Source: Paraburkholderia sp. PREW-6R
GTDB lineage: Bacteria > Pseudomonadota > Gammaproteobacteria > Burkholderiales > Burkholderiaceae
Length of the DNA: 64,000 nt
Reading direction: 5' to 3'
Assembly (NCBI RefSeq): GCF_039621805.1
Contig: NZ_CP155073.1
Coordinates: 2,790,001 to 2,854,000 of the forward strand
Translations under genes and position numbers: made by a program
Shown: in pieces, positions 17,515-26,138 of the stretch
How positions within the stretch are numbered: position 1 is the first letter of the stretch
Layout: every line of letters starts with the position of its first letter
The notes under the pieces: generated by a model
Seen by the model: the letters and a program-made list of their open reading frames with translations, nothing else
Told to the model about the DNA's origin: nothing
Databases searched by the model: none

Positions 17515-19059
17515 ATGGGGACACGGCAGGTGACGCAAGGCTCGAGATACGATTTGCTTGTCGTCGGTGGCGGCATCAATGGCGCAGGCATTGCGCGCGA
17601 CGCGGCAGGTCGCGGCCTGTCGGTGCTTCTCTGTGAGCAGGACGACCTGGCCGCGCATACGTCGTCGGCGAGCACGAAGCTGATTCACGGTGGCCTGCGC
17701 TACCTCGAATACCGCGAGTTCGGCCTCGTGCGCAAAGCGCTGCAGGAACGCGAAACGCTATTGCGCGCCGCACCGCACATCATGTGGCCGCTGCGCTTCG
17801 TGATGCCGCACATGCCCGATCTACGCCCGGCCTGGCTCATTCGCGCCGGCCTGTTCTTTTACGATCATCTGGCCAGGCGCGAGCTATTGCCGGGCTCGCG
17901 TGGCATCGTCATGCGCGATCACCCCGCGGGAGCGCCGCTCGTCGATTCGATCAGGCGCGGTTTTGTCTATTCGGACGGCTGGGTCGACGACGCGCGCCTC
18001 GTCGTGCTGAATGCGCTGGATGCGCAGGAGCACGGTGCAAAGATTCTCACGCGCACCCGCCTCGTGAGCGCAGTGCGTGCCGGCGGCGAATGGCGCGCGC
18101 AGCTCAAACGCGCGGACGGCACCCTTCTCGACGTGCGCGCCAACGCCGTGGCGAACGCTGCGGGGCCGTGGGTCGGCGACCTGCTGCGAGGCGCGCTCGG
18201 CCGCAAGGCGTCGCATAGCGTGCGCCTCGTGAAGGGCAGCCATATCGTCACGCGGCGCCTGTTCGAGCACGATCATGCGTACATTTTCCAGAATCCGGAC
18301 AAGCGGATCATCTTTGCGATTCCCTACGAACACGACTACACGCTGATCGGTACGACGGACATCGAATATCGCGGCGATCCTTCGCAAGTAACGATCACGG
18401 CCGACGAAACGCAATACCTGTGCGACTCGATCAACCGCTATTTCAAGCAGAAGATTTCCCCGGCGGACGTGCGCTGGACCTACTCCGGCGTGCGTCCGCT
18501 GCTGGAGGAAGAAGGCGCGGACAATCCGTCCGCGGTAACGCGCGACTACTCGCTCGAACTGGACGCGCCCGCTGGCGAAGCGCCGCTGCTGTCGGTGTTC
18601 GGCGGCAAGATCACGACGTTTCGCAAGCTGGCCGAAGAAGCCGTCGACAAACTCGCGAACGCGCTGCATCGCGAGTCGCCGTCGTGGACGGCCGGCGCGC
18701 CACTGCCGGGCGGCGATATACCGAACGCCGATTTCGAGGGCTTTCTGACCGGATTCAGGCAGCAGCACCCCTCGCTGCCCGCCGATCTCGCCTATCGCCT
18801 CGCACGCGCGTATGGCACGCGCGCCGCCAGAGTTATCGGACGCGCCCAATCGCTTGCCGAGCTCGGGCGTCCCTTCGCGCCGGGTCTCTACGAAGCGGAA
18901 CTGGTTTATCTGCGCGATACCGAATGGGCGCGCAGCGCGCAAGACGTGTTGTGGCGGCGCTCGAAGCTCGGGCTGCACGTGGAACCCGGCACGCTCGACG
19001 CAATCACGCGCGACATCGACACATGGTTCGCTCGCGAACCGGTCCGGCAGAGCGCCTAG
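17515..19059 (+). CDS. glpD: Aerobic glycerol-3-phosphate dehydrogenase
   Basis: 514 residues. It oxidises glycerol-3-phosphate to dihydroxyacetone phosphate at the inner membrane, passing electrons to quinone through FAD. The N-terminal FAD fold is clear (DLLVVGGGINGAGIARDA), as are STKLIHGGLRYLEYREFGLV and GGKITTFRKLAEEAVDKL. The start is uncertain: the ATG at 17515 has no ribosome site, whereas the GTG at 17530 is preceded by GGGGAC and would give the usual MTQGSRYDLLVVGGG. It begins the glpD-K-F group. Confidence 0.93.
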   Translation: MGTRQVTQGSRYDLLVVGGGINGAGIARDAAGRGLSVLLCEQDDLAAHTSSASTKLIHGGLRYLEYREFGLVRKALQERETLLRAAPHIMWPLRFVMPHMPDLRPAWLIRAGLFFYDHLARRELLPGSRGIVMRDHPAGAPLVDSIRRGFVYSDGWVDDARLVVLNALDAQEHGAKILTRTRLVSAVRAGGEWRAQLKRADGTLLDVRANAVANAAGPWVGDLLRGALGRKASHSVRLVKGSHIVTRRLFEHDHAYIFQNPDKRIIFAIPYEHDYTLIGTTDIEYRGDPSQVTITADETQYLCDSINRYFKQKISPADVRWTYSGVRPLLEEEGADNPSAVTRDYSLELDAPAGEAPLLSVFGGKITTFRKLAEEAVDKLANALHRESPSWTAGAPLPGGDIPNADFEGFLTGFRQQHPSLPADLAYRLARAYGTRAARVIGRAQSLAELGRPFAPGLYEAELVYLRDTEWARSAQDVLWRRSKLGLHVEPGTLDAITRDIDTWFAREPVRQSA

Positions 19060-19250
19060 ACTGACCGTAACGTTACCGAAGCCGACGTCGCCCGCGGCGC
19101 AAGTGTCGCCGCCATCAATCCGGACAACTTCACCCTCGGCTTCGCCAGGCCGGGACGCACACGAACACGTTTGCAGCCCGCTTAGAAAAACAAGCCGTTC
19201 CCGTCGCCGGTCACAAGCCGGCGATTCATAAAACGCATGGAGAAGAGACA

Positions 19251-20750
19251 ATGCAGGATCAGTACATCCTCGCGCTTGACCAAGGCACCACCAGCTCGCG
19301 CGCGATGCTGTTCGACCGGCTCGGCAACATCGTGTCGACCGCGCAGAAGGAATTTCAGCAGATCTATCCGCGGCCGGGCTGGGTCGAGCACGATCCGCAG
19401 GAGATCTGGTCGACACAGGCTGGCGTCGCTGCCGAGGCCGTCACGCGTGCCGGCATGAACGGCACGTCGATCGCTGCAATCGGCATCACCAATCAGCGTG
19501 AAACCACGATCGTGTGGGATCGGGAAACAGGTCATCCGATTTACAACGCGATCGTCTGGCAGGACCGTCGCACCGCCGATTTCTGCGACCAGCTCAAGGA
19601 GCAGGGTCTCGAAGAAAAAGTCCGCGCGAAAACCGGTTTGCCGATCGACTCGTATTTCTCCGCGACCAAAATTCGCTGGATTTTGGACAACGTAGAGGGC
19701 GCGCGTGAAAAAGCGCAACAGGGGCGCCTCGCTTTTGGCACCGTGGACAGCTGGCTCGTATGGAATTTCACGAAGGGCGGCCTGCACGTGACTGACGTCA
19801 CCAACGCGTCGCGCACCATGCTTTTCAATATCCACTCGCTGAAGTGGGATGACGAGCTGCTCGAAGCGCTCGACATTCCGCGCACCATGCTGCCGGAGGT
19901 GCGCGCGTCGTCGGACGTGTACGGGCCGACCAAGACCACGGTGTTCGCGTCGAAGATTCCGCTTGCCGGCATTGCCGGCGACCAGCACGCCGCGCTTTTT
20001 GGGCAGATGTGCACGGAGTCCGGCATGGTGAAGAACACCTACGGCACCGGCTGTTTCCTCGTGATGAACACCGGCGACAAGCCGATCGAATCGAAGAACA
20101 ATCTGGTCACTACGATCGCATGGCAAATCGGCGATCAGATCAATTACGCGCTGGAGGGCAGCATTTTCATCGCCGGCGCAGTGGTGCAATGGTTGCGCGA
20201 CGGGCTCGGCATCATCAAGAGCGCCGGCGAGATCGAAACGCTCGCGCGCAGCGTGCCGCATTGCGACGGCGTGTATCTGGTGCCGGCGTTCGCGGGCCTC
20301 GGCGCGCCGCACTGGAATGCGCGTGCTCGCGGTACGCTGTTCGGCGTAACGCGCGGCACAAGTTCAGCCCACATTGCACGCGCGGCGCTCGACTCGATCG
20401 CGTATCAATCGCTCGACGTGCTGAAGGCGATGGAAGCCGACTCCGGCATTCGCATCGGCGAATTGCGGGTGGACGGCGGCGCCTGCGCAAATAATCTGCT
20501 GATGCAGTTCCAGGCCGACATTCTCGGCGTGGACGCGGTGCGTCCGAAAGTGTCGGAAACCACGGCGCTGGGCGCGGCCTATCTCGCGGGCCTCGCGGTG
20601 GGCTACTGGAAAGATGTCGACGAACTGAAAAGCCAGTGGAAACTCGACCGCCGTTTCAACCCTGCCCTGCCGCACGCCGACGTCAAGGAATGCCTCGACG
20701 GCTGGAAGCGCGCCATTCGCGCCGCAAAGGCGTGGGCCGACACGCCCTGA
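19251..20750 (+). CDS. glpK: Glycerol kinase
   Basis: 499 residues, the normal length. It phosphorylates glycerol with ATP to sn-glycerol-3-phosphate. FGGY kinase features: [15 protein letters not shown] at the N terminus, [41 protein letters not shown] and [31 protein letters not shown] lies directly before the ATG. 191 bases separate it from glpD, and it is followed by glpF. Confidence 0.95.
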   Translation: MQDQYILALDQGTTSSRAMLFDRLGNIVSTAQKEFQQIYPRPGWVEHDPQEIWSTQAGVAAEAVTRAGMNGTSIAAIGITNQRETTIVWDRETGHPIYNAIVWQDRRTADFCDQLKEQGLEEKVRAKTGLPIDSYFSATKIRWILDNVEGAREKAQQGRLAFGTVDSWLVWNFTKGGLHVTDVTNASRTMLFNIHSLKWDDELLEALDIPRTMLPEVRASSDVYGPTKTTVFASKIPLAGIAGDQHAALFGQMCTESGMVKNTYGTGCFLVMNTGDKPIESKNNLVTTIAWQIGDQINYALEGSIFIAGAVVQWLRDGLGIIKSAGEIETLARSVPHCDGVYLVPAFAGLGAPHWNARARGTLFGVTRGTSSAHIARAALDSIAYQSLDVLKAMEADSGIRIGELRVDGGACANNLLMQFQADILGVDAVRPKVSETTALGAAYLAGLAVGYWKDVDELKSQWKLDRRFNPALPHADVKECLDGWKRAIRAAKAWADTP

Positions 20751-20792
20751 CCTGACCTGACGCCCGGTCGCGTGATTCAACGTCGATAACGA

Positions 20793-20819
20793 GGAAGCCG
20801 CTCCTTCGAGGCGGCTTCC
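20793..20819 (+). other. Hairpin between glpK and glpF
   Basis: A 9-bp perfect stem (20793-20801 with 20811-20819, GGAAGCCGC/GCGGCTTCC) with a 9-base loop, 28 bases before glpF. No T-run follows, so it is more likely an mRNA-stability or attenuation element than a terminator. Confidence 0.45.
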
Positions 20820-20847
20820 GTACAACAAATAGTTCGGATAACCAACG

Positions 20848-21561
20848 ATGTCTCCTTATATTGCTGAATTCATCGGCACGGCGCTGGTCGTGCTGCTTGG
20901 CGACGGCGCCGTGGCCAACGTGCTGCTCGCGCGCACCAAAGGTAAAGGCGCGGACCTGATCGTGATCGTCATGGGCTGGGCCATGGCGGTGTTTATCGCG
21001 GTCTACGTCACCGCTTCGTTCAGCGGCGCGCACCTGAATCCTGTGGTGACAATCAGCCTTGCGCTGGCCGGCAAATTCGCGTGGGCCAAGGTGCCGGGTT
21101 ATATAGCGTCGCAGATGCTCGGCGGCATGGCGGGCGCGCTGCTCGTGTGGATGGCTTACCGCCAGCACTTCGCGAAAGAAGGCGACGCCGACGTGAAGCT
21201 CGGCGTGTTCTGCACCGCACCGGCAATTCGCAGCGTGCCGCACAACCTGCTCACGGAAATGATCGCCACGTTCGTGCTGATTCTCGGCGTGCTGTATCTG
21301 GCGTCGCCGCAAGTGGGTCTCGGCGCGCTCGACGCGTTGCCGGTCGGCCTGCTCGTGCTGGGCATCGGCATTTCGCTCGGCGGTCCGACCGGGTACGCGA
21401 TGAGTCCCGCACGCGACCTGTCGCCGCGTCTGATGCATGCGCTATTGCCGATTCCGGGCAAGCGCGATAGCGACTGGCGCTACGCGTGGATTCCGGTGTG
21501 TGGTCCGCTACTCGGCGGCGCGGTCGCCTCGGGGTTGTTCCTGTCACTGCACGCGCACTGA
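20848..21561 (+). CDS. glpF: Glycerol uptake facilitator (aquaglyceroporin) with altered NPA motifs
   Basis: 237 residues with six membrane segments and two half-helices. MIP-family features: GAHLNP at the first half-helix and GYAMSPARDLSPRL at the second. The two NPA boxes are not canonical: the first reads NPV (Asn 64), and the second reads SPA (Ser 186) where almost all family members have Asn. The ARD following the second box is the glycerol-channel type. Placed after glpK it should let glycerol diffuse into the cell. It is shorter than E. coli GlpF (281), mostly by the tail. Confidence 0.9.
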   Translation: MSPYIAEFIGTALVVLLGDGAVANVLLARTKGKGADLIVIVMGWAMAVFIAVYVTASFSGAHLNPVVTISLALAGKFAWAKVPGYIASQMLGGMAGALLVWMAYRQHFAKEGDADVKLGVFCTAPAIRSVPHNLLTEMIATFVLILGVLYLASPQVGLGALDALPVGLLVLGIGISLGGPTGYAMSPARDLSPRLMHALLPIPGKRDSDWRYAWIPVCGPLLGGAVASGLFLSLHAH

Positions 21562-21705
21562 CTCCGCGTACACGAAACGGTGAGCGGCACGCCGACGCGG
21601 CGCACCGCGCAAGCGGCGTCAAACGACGTATGATGGTGCTTTCAGTCTGCGCACATGAGCTTGCAAGTCCGTTGCTCGCGCACCTTCCGCTTTCCGTTTC
21701 CACGC

Positions 21706-22392
21706 ATGATCGACCACCTCATCTGTGACTGCGACGGCGTACTCGTCGACAGCGAAGTTATTGCTGATCGCGTGATGTACGACACGCTGACTGCCACGTT
21801 TCCGGGCCTCGATTTCGAACCCGTCGTCAAAACGGCGTTCGGCCAGCAGACCTCACGCTTTCTCGAAGGCATTGAAAAGTCGTTCGATATCACGCTGCCG
21901 GCCGATTTCCTCGAGACGATCGAACATCACGTCGAACTCGAACTGGCGGCGTCGCTCAGTCCGATCAACGGCGTGCGCGAGGCGTTGCAACGCGTGCCTT
22001 TGCCGGCCGCCGTCGTGTCGAATAGCCGGGTGACGCGCGTGACCGCGTCGGTGCGGCGCGCGGGTTTACAGCAGATTTTCGGCGAGCGCGTGTTCAGCGC
22101 CGAACAGGTGGCGCGCCCCAAACCTTATCCGGACGTGTACCTGTTCGCCGCGCAATCGCTGGGCGTCGAACCGTCGCGTTGTCTGGTCGTCGAGGACAGC
22201 GTGGCCGGTCTGAATGCGGCCCGCGCGGCGGGCATGAAGACCATCGCGTTCGTCGGCGCGAGTCACATTCCCGATGGTTATGCGGACGCACTTCGCAACA
22301 TGGGCATGACACGGATCATGCACCACATGGATGAACTGCCCGCGCTGGTGGAAGCCGGCGTACGCGGCGATTTCGCGGGCGTGCAGTCGTAG
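21706..22392 (+). CDS. HAD superfamily phosphatase (subfamily IA)
   Basis: 228 residues. HAD motif I is CDCDGVLVDSE at about residues 6-16, motif II is AAVVSNS, and motif III/IV are KPYPDVYLFAAQSLGV and CLVVEDSVAGLNAARAAGM. The cap is helical (subfamily IA) as in phosphoglycolate and beta-phosphoglucomutase-like phosphatases. I chose the ATG at 21706 because motif I then sits near the N terminus; the frame opens at 21655. It lies after glpF on the same strand, with a terminator downstream, so it might deal with sugar phosphates; substrate unknown. Confidence 0.85.
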   Translation: MIDHLICDCDGVLVDSEVIADRVMYDTLTATFPGLDFEPVVKTAFGQQTSRFLEGIEKSFDITLPADFLETIEHHVELELAASLSPINGVREALQRVPLPAAVVSNSRVTRVTASVRRAGLQQIFGERVFSAEQVARPKPYPDVYLFAAQSLGVEPSRCLVVEDSVAGLNAARAAGMKTIAFVGASHIPDGYADALRNMGMTRIMHHMDELPALVEAGVRGDFAGVQS

Positions 22393-22416
22393 CGCACGGC
22401 ATTGCTTTCGCCATTG

Positions 22417-22444
22417 AAAAGCCGGCATAGTGTGCCGGCTTTTT
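22417..22444 (+). terminator. Intrinsic terminator (bidirectional)
   Basis: Stem AAAAGCCGGCA (22417-22427) with TGCCGGCTTTT (22433-22443) and a 5-base loop. T-runs on both strands can end the HAD gene and the convergent ribB. Confidence 0.85.
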
Positions 22445-22504
22445 CACATCGACCCTCGGTCAACGCGAACCCTTTAACGGTTCACGCGTTCGCCGCATCA
22501 AGCA

Positions 22505-23239
22505 TCATGCCTCGTCGGCGACACACTCGCGCGCGTGCGCCAGCGCCTCGCGAAATTCGACCAGTTCGGCGATCGTGAGCATCGGCAGATTGTGCTGTTG
22601 CGCAAAGCGTTCGACGTCCGCGCCGCGCGTCATCGTGCCGTCGGCGTTCATCAATTCGCACAGCACGCCGGCCGGTTTCAGACCTGCGAGGACCGCCAGG
22701 TCCACCGTGCCTTCCGTATGGCCGCGACGTGCCAGTACGCCGCCGGGTTGCGCTCGCAGCGGAAACACATGACCGGGACGCACGATGTCGGCCGGTTTCG
22801 CCGTATCGGCGATCGCGGCACGAATCGTCGTCACGCGATCGAGCGCGGATACGCCGGTCGTCACGCCGTCGCGCGCTTCGATCGATACCGTGAACGCCGT
22901 GCCATGACGGCTTTCGTTGTTGACCGCCATCGGCGGCAATTCGAGCGCGCGAATCTTGTCGTCGGGCAGGCACAGACAGACGATGCCGCTGCATTCACGA
23001 ATCAGCAGCGCCATCGTTTCGACGGAAAGACGCTCGGCGGAGACGATCAGGTCGGCTTCGTTCTCACGATCGTGGTCGTCCTGCAGCACGACGGCGCGTC
23101 CATCGCGCATGGCCTGCAAAGCAGCGGCGATTCGCGGCGGAACGGTTTCGGTGGCGAGCAGCGGGAGATCGAGCGAAGCGTCGGGCGCGATCGTCGACGG
23201 AGTGGGAAAAGTGGCAAAAGACATAGTTGAAACGCTCAT
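22505..23239 (-). CDS. ribB: 3,4-dihydroxy-2-butanone-4-phosphate synthase
   Basis: 244 residues. It converts ribulose 5-phosphate into the four-carbon riboflavin precursor. The active-site acidic loop is [38 protein letters not shown] and [13 protein letters not shown] are standard. No GTP cyclohydrolase (RibA) half is fused. Two starts are possible, 23239 and an internal ATG at 23224; neither has a strong ribosome site. The gene is preceded by an FMN riboswitch. Confidence 0.93.
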   Translation of the reverse strand: MSVSTMSFATFPTPSTIAPDASLDLPLLATETVPPRIAAALQAMRDGRAVVLQDDHDRENEADLIVSAERLSVETMALLIRECSGIVCLCLPDDKIRALELPPMAVNNESRHGTAFTVSIEARDGVTTGVSALDRVTTIRAAIADTAKPADIVRPGHVFPLRAQPGGVLARRGHTEGTVDLAVLAGLKPAGVLCELMNADGTMTRGADVERFAQQHNLPMLTIAELVEFREALAHARECVADEA

Positions 23240-23370
23240 CGCAAAAGTGGGGCGAAAAACGTTTCAGGGCATTGCAAACAGACAAAGACGCGCCGCCGAG
23301 CGCCGCATGGCGACACTCACCCGCCGCTCAAACTTCTGGCGGCGGCACGGGAACGAACATGACTATCTGC

Positions 23371-23550
23371 ACATCTTCTTCCATTCGGACTATGACCGTC
23401 GGCTCTGGCTTCTCACCAGATCTGCTGACCTCGCGTTGTCTTTCATGCGGCAAAGACACCTGCTACGCGAGCGCTCGCGGGCTCACCGGCTCACGCTTTC
23501 GCGCTGCCGGCATACCGCCGGTGGGGAATTTCGCCCCGCCCTGAAGACGC
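23371..23550 (-). ncRNA. FMN riboswitch (RFN element) upstream of ribB
   Basis: Read on the minus strand, the 5' end is GCGTCTTCAGGGCGGGGCGA (starting at 23550), the middle has the paired CCGGCGG...GCCGG arms, and the 3' part contains GGTGAGAAGCCAGAGCCGAC then GGTCATAGTCCG and GGAAGAAGATG (to 23371). These are the conserved bulges and stems of the RFN element. It controls ribB through FMN. The expression platform lies in the remaining ~130 bases; a CCGCCGC...GCGGCGG hairpin there is a candidate, and I see no classic terminator, so translational control is possible. Confidence 0.95.
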
Positions 23551-23669
23551 ACTGATTGCCGGACAAACCGGCCGGCAAAGGATACAACAGTCGCGCTGCG
23601 CGTGCAGCGCAACCCTGACGGATCAGACAGGCACGCCGCATTCACGGTGTGCCATCGCGACGCGGGCGA

Positions 23670-24443
23670 TCAAACCTGCGCAGGTTCGCGCGCGGGTTCA
23701 TGCGGCGCTGACTGGGCGGCCTGCTGTTGAACCTGCTGCGCAACCTGCTGTGCAGCCTGAGGTGAGGCATCGTGCGCCCGGTCGTGAGATGCGGGCACAT
23801 CCCAGCGCGGCGGCGTTTCCGCTTTCAGCGTCACGCGGAAAGCGCGCGCTTCGGTATCGCCAGGATTGCGCAGGCTGTGCGGTTGATCGGCGTCGAACAC
23901 GATGGCGTCGCCGGTCGCGAGCAACTGCCGCTGGTCGTGCACGCTGACTTCCAGCGTACCCTCGCTCACCACCAGATTGACCGTCGTACCGGGCGCGCGG
24001 CGCGTGCCGGCCTCGGTATGCAAGGGTGCGATGCGCAGTTCGTGGAATTCGGCGGCAGTCGGCTCGGCGTCGGGGTAAAGCGGACGCGCCGAATAACGCC
24101 CATTCGAACTGACGACGCGCGACGAACGATCCGCCGGCAAATGCTCGAAGCCATTATTCGCGTGGCGCCGCAGGAAGGCCGCGACGGATACCTTCAATGC
24201 CGCCGCCACCTTGCACAGGACTTTGATGGACGGCACGCTGCGCGCCGATTCTATCTGCGCCAGCATCGCACGGGACACGCCGGAAGCGCGAGCGAGCGCA
24301 TCGAGTGAAAGCTGCCGTTCGGCGCGCAGACGGGCCAGATTCACGCCGACCAGATGTTCCAGCGCGTCGAAGGGTTCGGCGGTACGCGCCGGCGTGTCGG
24401 CGTCAGCGGCGGGATCGCGCACCAGCGCAAGCGGGGAATGCAT
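23670..24443 (-). CDS. XRE family regulator with C-terminal cupin domain
   Basis: 257 residues. The helix-turn-helix (about residues 32-90) has ERQLSLDALARASGVSRAMLAQIESARSVPSI, and the cupin sensor domain covers about 110-220 with GDAIVFDADQPHSLRNPGD. The protein ends in a Q/A-rich tail, AQQVAQQVQQQAAQ, of low complexity. Such regulators often control metabolism or amino-acid/polyamine genes. I chose the ATG at 24443; the longer frame from 24503 adds no known feature. Targets are not evident. Confidence 0.85.
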   Translation of the reverse strand: MHSPLALVRDPAADADTPARTAEPFDALEHLVGVNLARLRAERQLSLDALARASGVSRAMLAQIESARSVPSIKVLCKVAAALKVSVAAFLRRHANNGFEHLPADRSSRVVSSNGRYSARPLYPDAEPTAAEFHELRIAPLHTEAGTRRAPGTTVNLVVSEGTLEVSVHDQRQLLATGDAIVFDADQPHSLRNPGDTEARAFRVTLKAETPPRWDVPASHDRAHDASPQAAQQVAQQVQQQAAQSAPHEPAREPAQV

Positions 24444-24572
24444 GATTGCCTCCAGAAGCACCGCCGCAAGGCGGGCAAGCGATGAGTGGAAGCAAGATAG
24501 CATCGCGCCCTGCCGCGCCCAACGAAGTTATCTTCACACTGAAATCTGTTCTGCTCGCATAGAAGCCCTCGC

Positions 24573-24624
24573 GTTGTTGCGGATAGTTGTCGCGGATAGT
24601 TGTCGCGGATGGTTGTCGCGGATG
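24573..24624. repeat. Four tandem copies of a 13-bp repeat
   Basis: Units GTTGTTGCGGATA, GTTGTCGCGGATA, GTTGTCGCGGATG and GTTGTCGCGGATG follow each other without gaps. It lies in the 199-base gap between the XRE-cupin gene and the MFS gene, just past the stop of the latter. Confidence 0.85.
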
Positions 24625-24642
24625 GGCAGGCCCACACCCGCT

Positions 24643-25812
24643 TCATGACGCCCGCTGCGCGGTCCTCACTGCCGGCGCGTCCATCCTTGCCGCAAACCAG
24701 GTCAGCAGCAACGCCGCCACACTGACGGCTGCCGCAACCCAAGGCAGCGTGTCGAGCGAATGGCCGTGGTCGATCACGAGCCCGCCTAGCCACGCGCCCG
24801 CCGCATTGCCGACGTTGAACGCGCCGATGTTCAGCGTCGACGCCAGATTCGGCGCGGCCGCGGCCTTTTCGACCACGCGCATCTGCAACGGCGGCACGGT
24901 AGCGAACGCGGCGATACCCCATACGAAAACCGTGATCGCCGCGGCAACCTGCGAATGACTGGTGCGCGCGAAGAGCGCCATCACCACCGCGAGCGCGACC
25001 AGAATGCCCATTAGCGACGGCATCAACGCGCGGTCCGCGAGCTTGCCGCCAATCGTATTGCCGATCGTCAGTCCGACGCCGAACAGCACGAGTATCAGCG
25101 TCACGGCGTGCGGCGAGAAGCCGCTCACCTGCTCCAGAATCGGCGCAATGTAAGTGAACACCACGAACACGCCGCCAAAGCCTAGCACCGTCATGCCGAG
25201 CGCGGTCCAGACTTGCAGGTCCTTGAGCACGCGCACTTCATGGCCGAGCCCGACGGGACCGGCGTCGTGCCGGTTCGGCACCAGCGCCGTCACGCCGGCG
25301 AGCGACAGCACGCCGAACGCGCTGACAATCCAGAACGCCGCGCGCCAGCCGAATTCCTGCCCGACGAACGTGCCGAACGGCACGCCGAGCACGTTCGCGA
25401 GCGTGAGGCCGGTGAACATCAGCGCAATCGCGCTTGCGCGCTTTTCAGCGGGCACGAGCGACGCCGCGACCACCGCGCCAATGCCGAAAAACGAACCGTG
25501 CGCGAACGAGGTCACCACTCGTGCGACCATCAGCACCGAATAGCTCGACGCGATCGCGCACAACGTATTGCCGACGATGAACACGCCCATCAGCAGTTGC
25601 AACGCGAGCTTGCGCGGCATTCTGCTCGTGACCACCGCGAGCAGCGGCGCGCCGACCGCAACGCCGAGCGCGTAGCCGCTCACCAGCAAGCCGGCGGACG
25701 GAATGGACACGGCCAGATCGCGCGCGACGTCGGGCAGCAAGCCCATGATCACGAACTCGGTCGTCCCGATCGCGAAAGCGCTGATCGCCAGCGCCAGTAA
25801 GGGTATGGGCAT
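24643..25812 (-). CDS. MFS efflux transporter, DHA1 (AraJ/YdhP-like)
   Basis: 389 residues with 12 membrane segments. The N terminus LALAISAFAIGTTEFVIMGLLPDVA is typical of the arabinose-efflux-like DHA1 group. The divergent neighbour at 26139 is a LysR regulator, which is the common arrangement for such exporters and suggests control by it. The exported substrate is unknown. Confidence 0.88.
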   Translation of the reverse strand: MPIPLLALAISAFAIGTTEFVIMGLLPDVARDLAVSIPSAGLLVSGYALGVAVGAPLLAVVTSRMPRKLALQLLMGVFIVGNTLCAIASSYSVLMVARVVTSFAHGSFFGIGAVVAASLVPAEKRASAIALMFTGLTLANVLGVPFGTFVGQEFGWRAAFWIVSAFGVLSLAGVTALVPNRHDAGPVGLGHEVRVLKDLQVWTALGMTVLGFGGVFVVFTYIAPILEQVSGFSPHAVTLILVLFGVGLTIGNTIGGKLADRALMPSLMGILVALAVVMALFARTSHSQVAAAITVFVWGIAAFATVPPLQMRVVEKAAAAPNLASTLNIGAFNVGNAAGAWLGGLVIDHGHSLDTLPWVAAAVSVAALLLTWFAARMDAPAVRTAQRAS

Positions 25813-26138
25813 TCTTCTACTCCAGGTTGTCAGGATAGGCCGTGCCCCGCTGCCGTCACGGATGGGACGATGACGCCTGCCGCAACGGCGACCCGCGGCT
25901 GCCTGTCGGCCGTTGCCGTTCCGCTGGCAGCACGTCGTCGAGCGGATGCGGCGCCGCGACTGCGCTTACCGATCTAACAGCGCCTGCCGCCTAGCCGCGC
26001 CGACGAACAGCGCGTGATCGAGTCACATGAGCCCGTCGGCGTAGCGGTATTAGGGTTTTCGAGCATTGAATTGTGGAGGCTCGCCAAGCTTTTGAGAATG
26101 GGCGTAGCATTTGAAGCATTCTCAAATTTTTTTTGAAA
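25813..26138. other. Divergent intergenic region, MFS / LysR
   Basis: About 326 bases. It contains the inverted repeat described separately at 26091-26126, and promoters for both genes must lie here. No other gene is seen. Confidence 0.5.
26091..26134. promoter_or_regulatory. Perfect 10-bp inverted repeat before the LysR gene
   Basis: TTTGAGAATG (26091-26100) and CATTCTCAAA (26117-26126) are exact inverted copies with a 16-base spacer, followed by eight T ending four bases before the LysR start at 26139. It may be an autoregulatory site of the LysR protein. The T-run would also permit termination of a transcript coming from upstream. Confidence 0.6.

Noticed and set aside
17884..19416. 510-codon minus-strand frame
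   Set aside because: Antisense to glpD and glpK; no family features.
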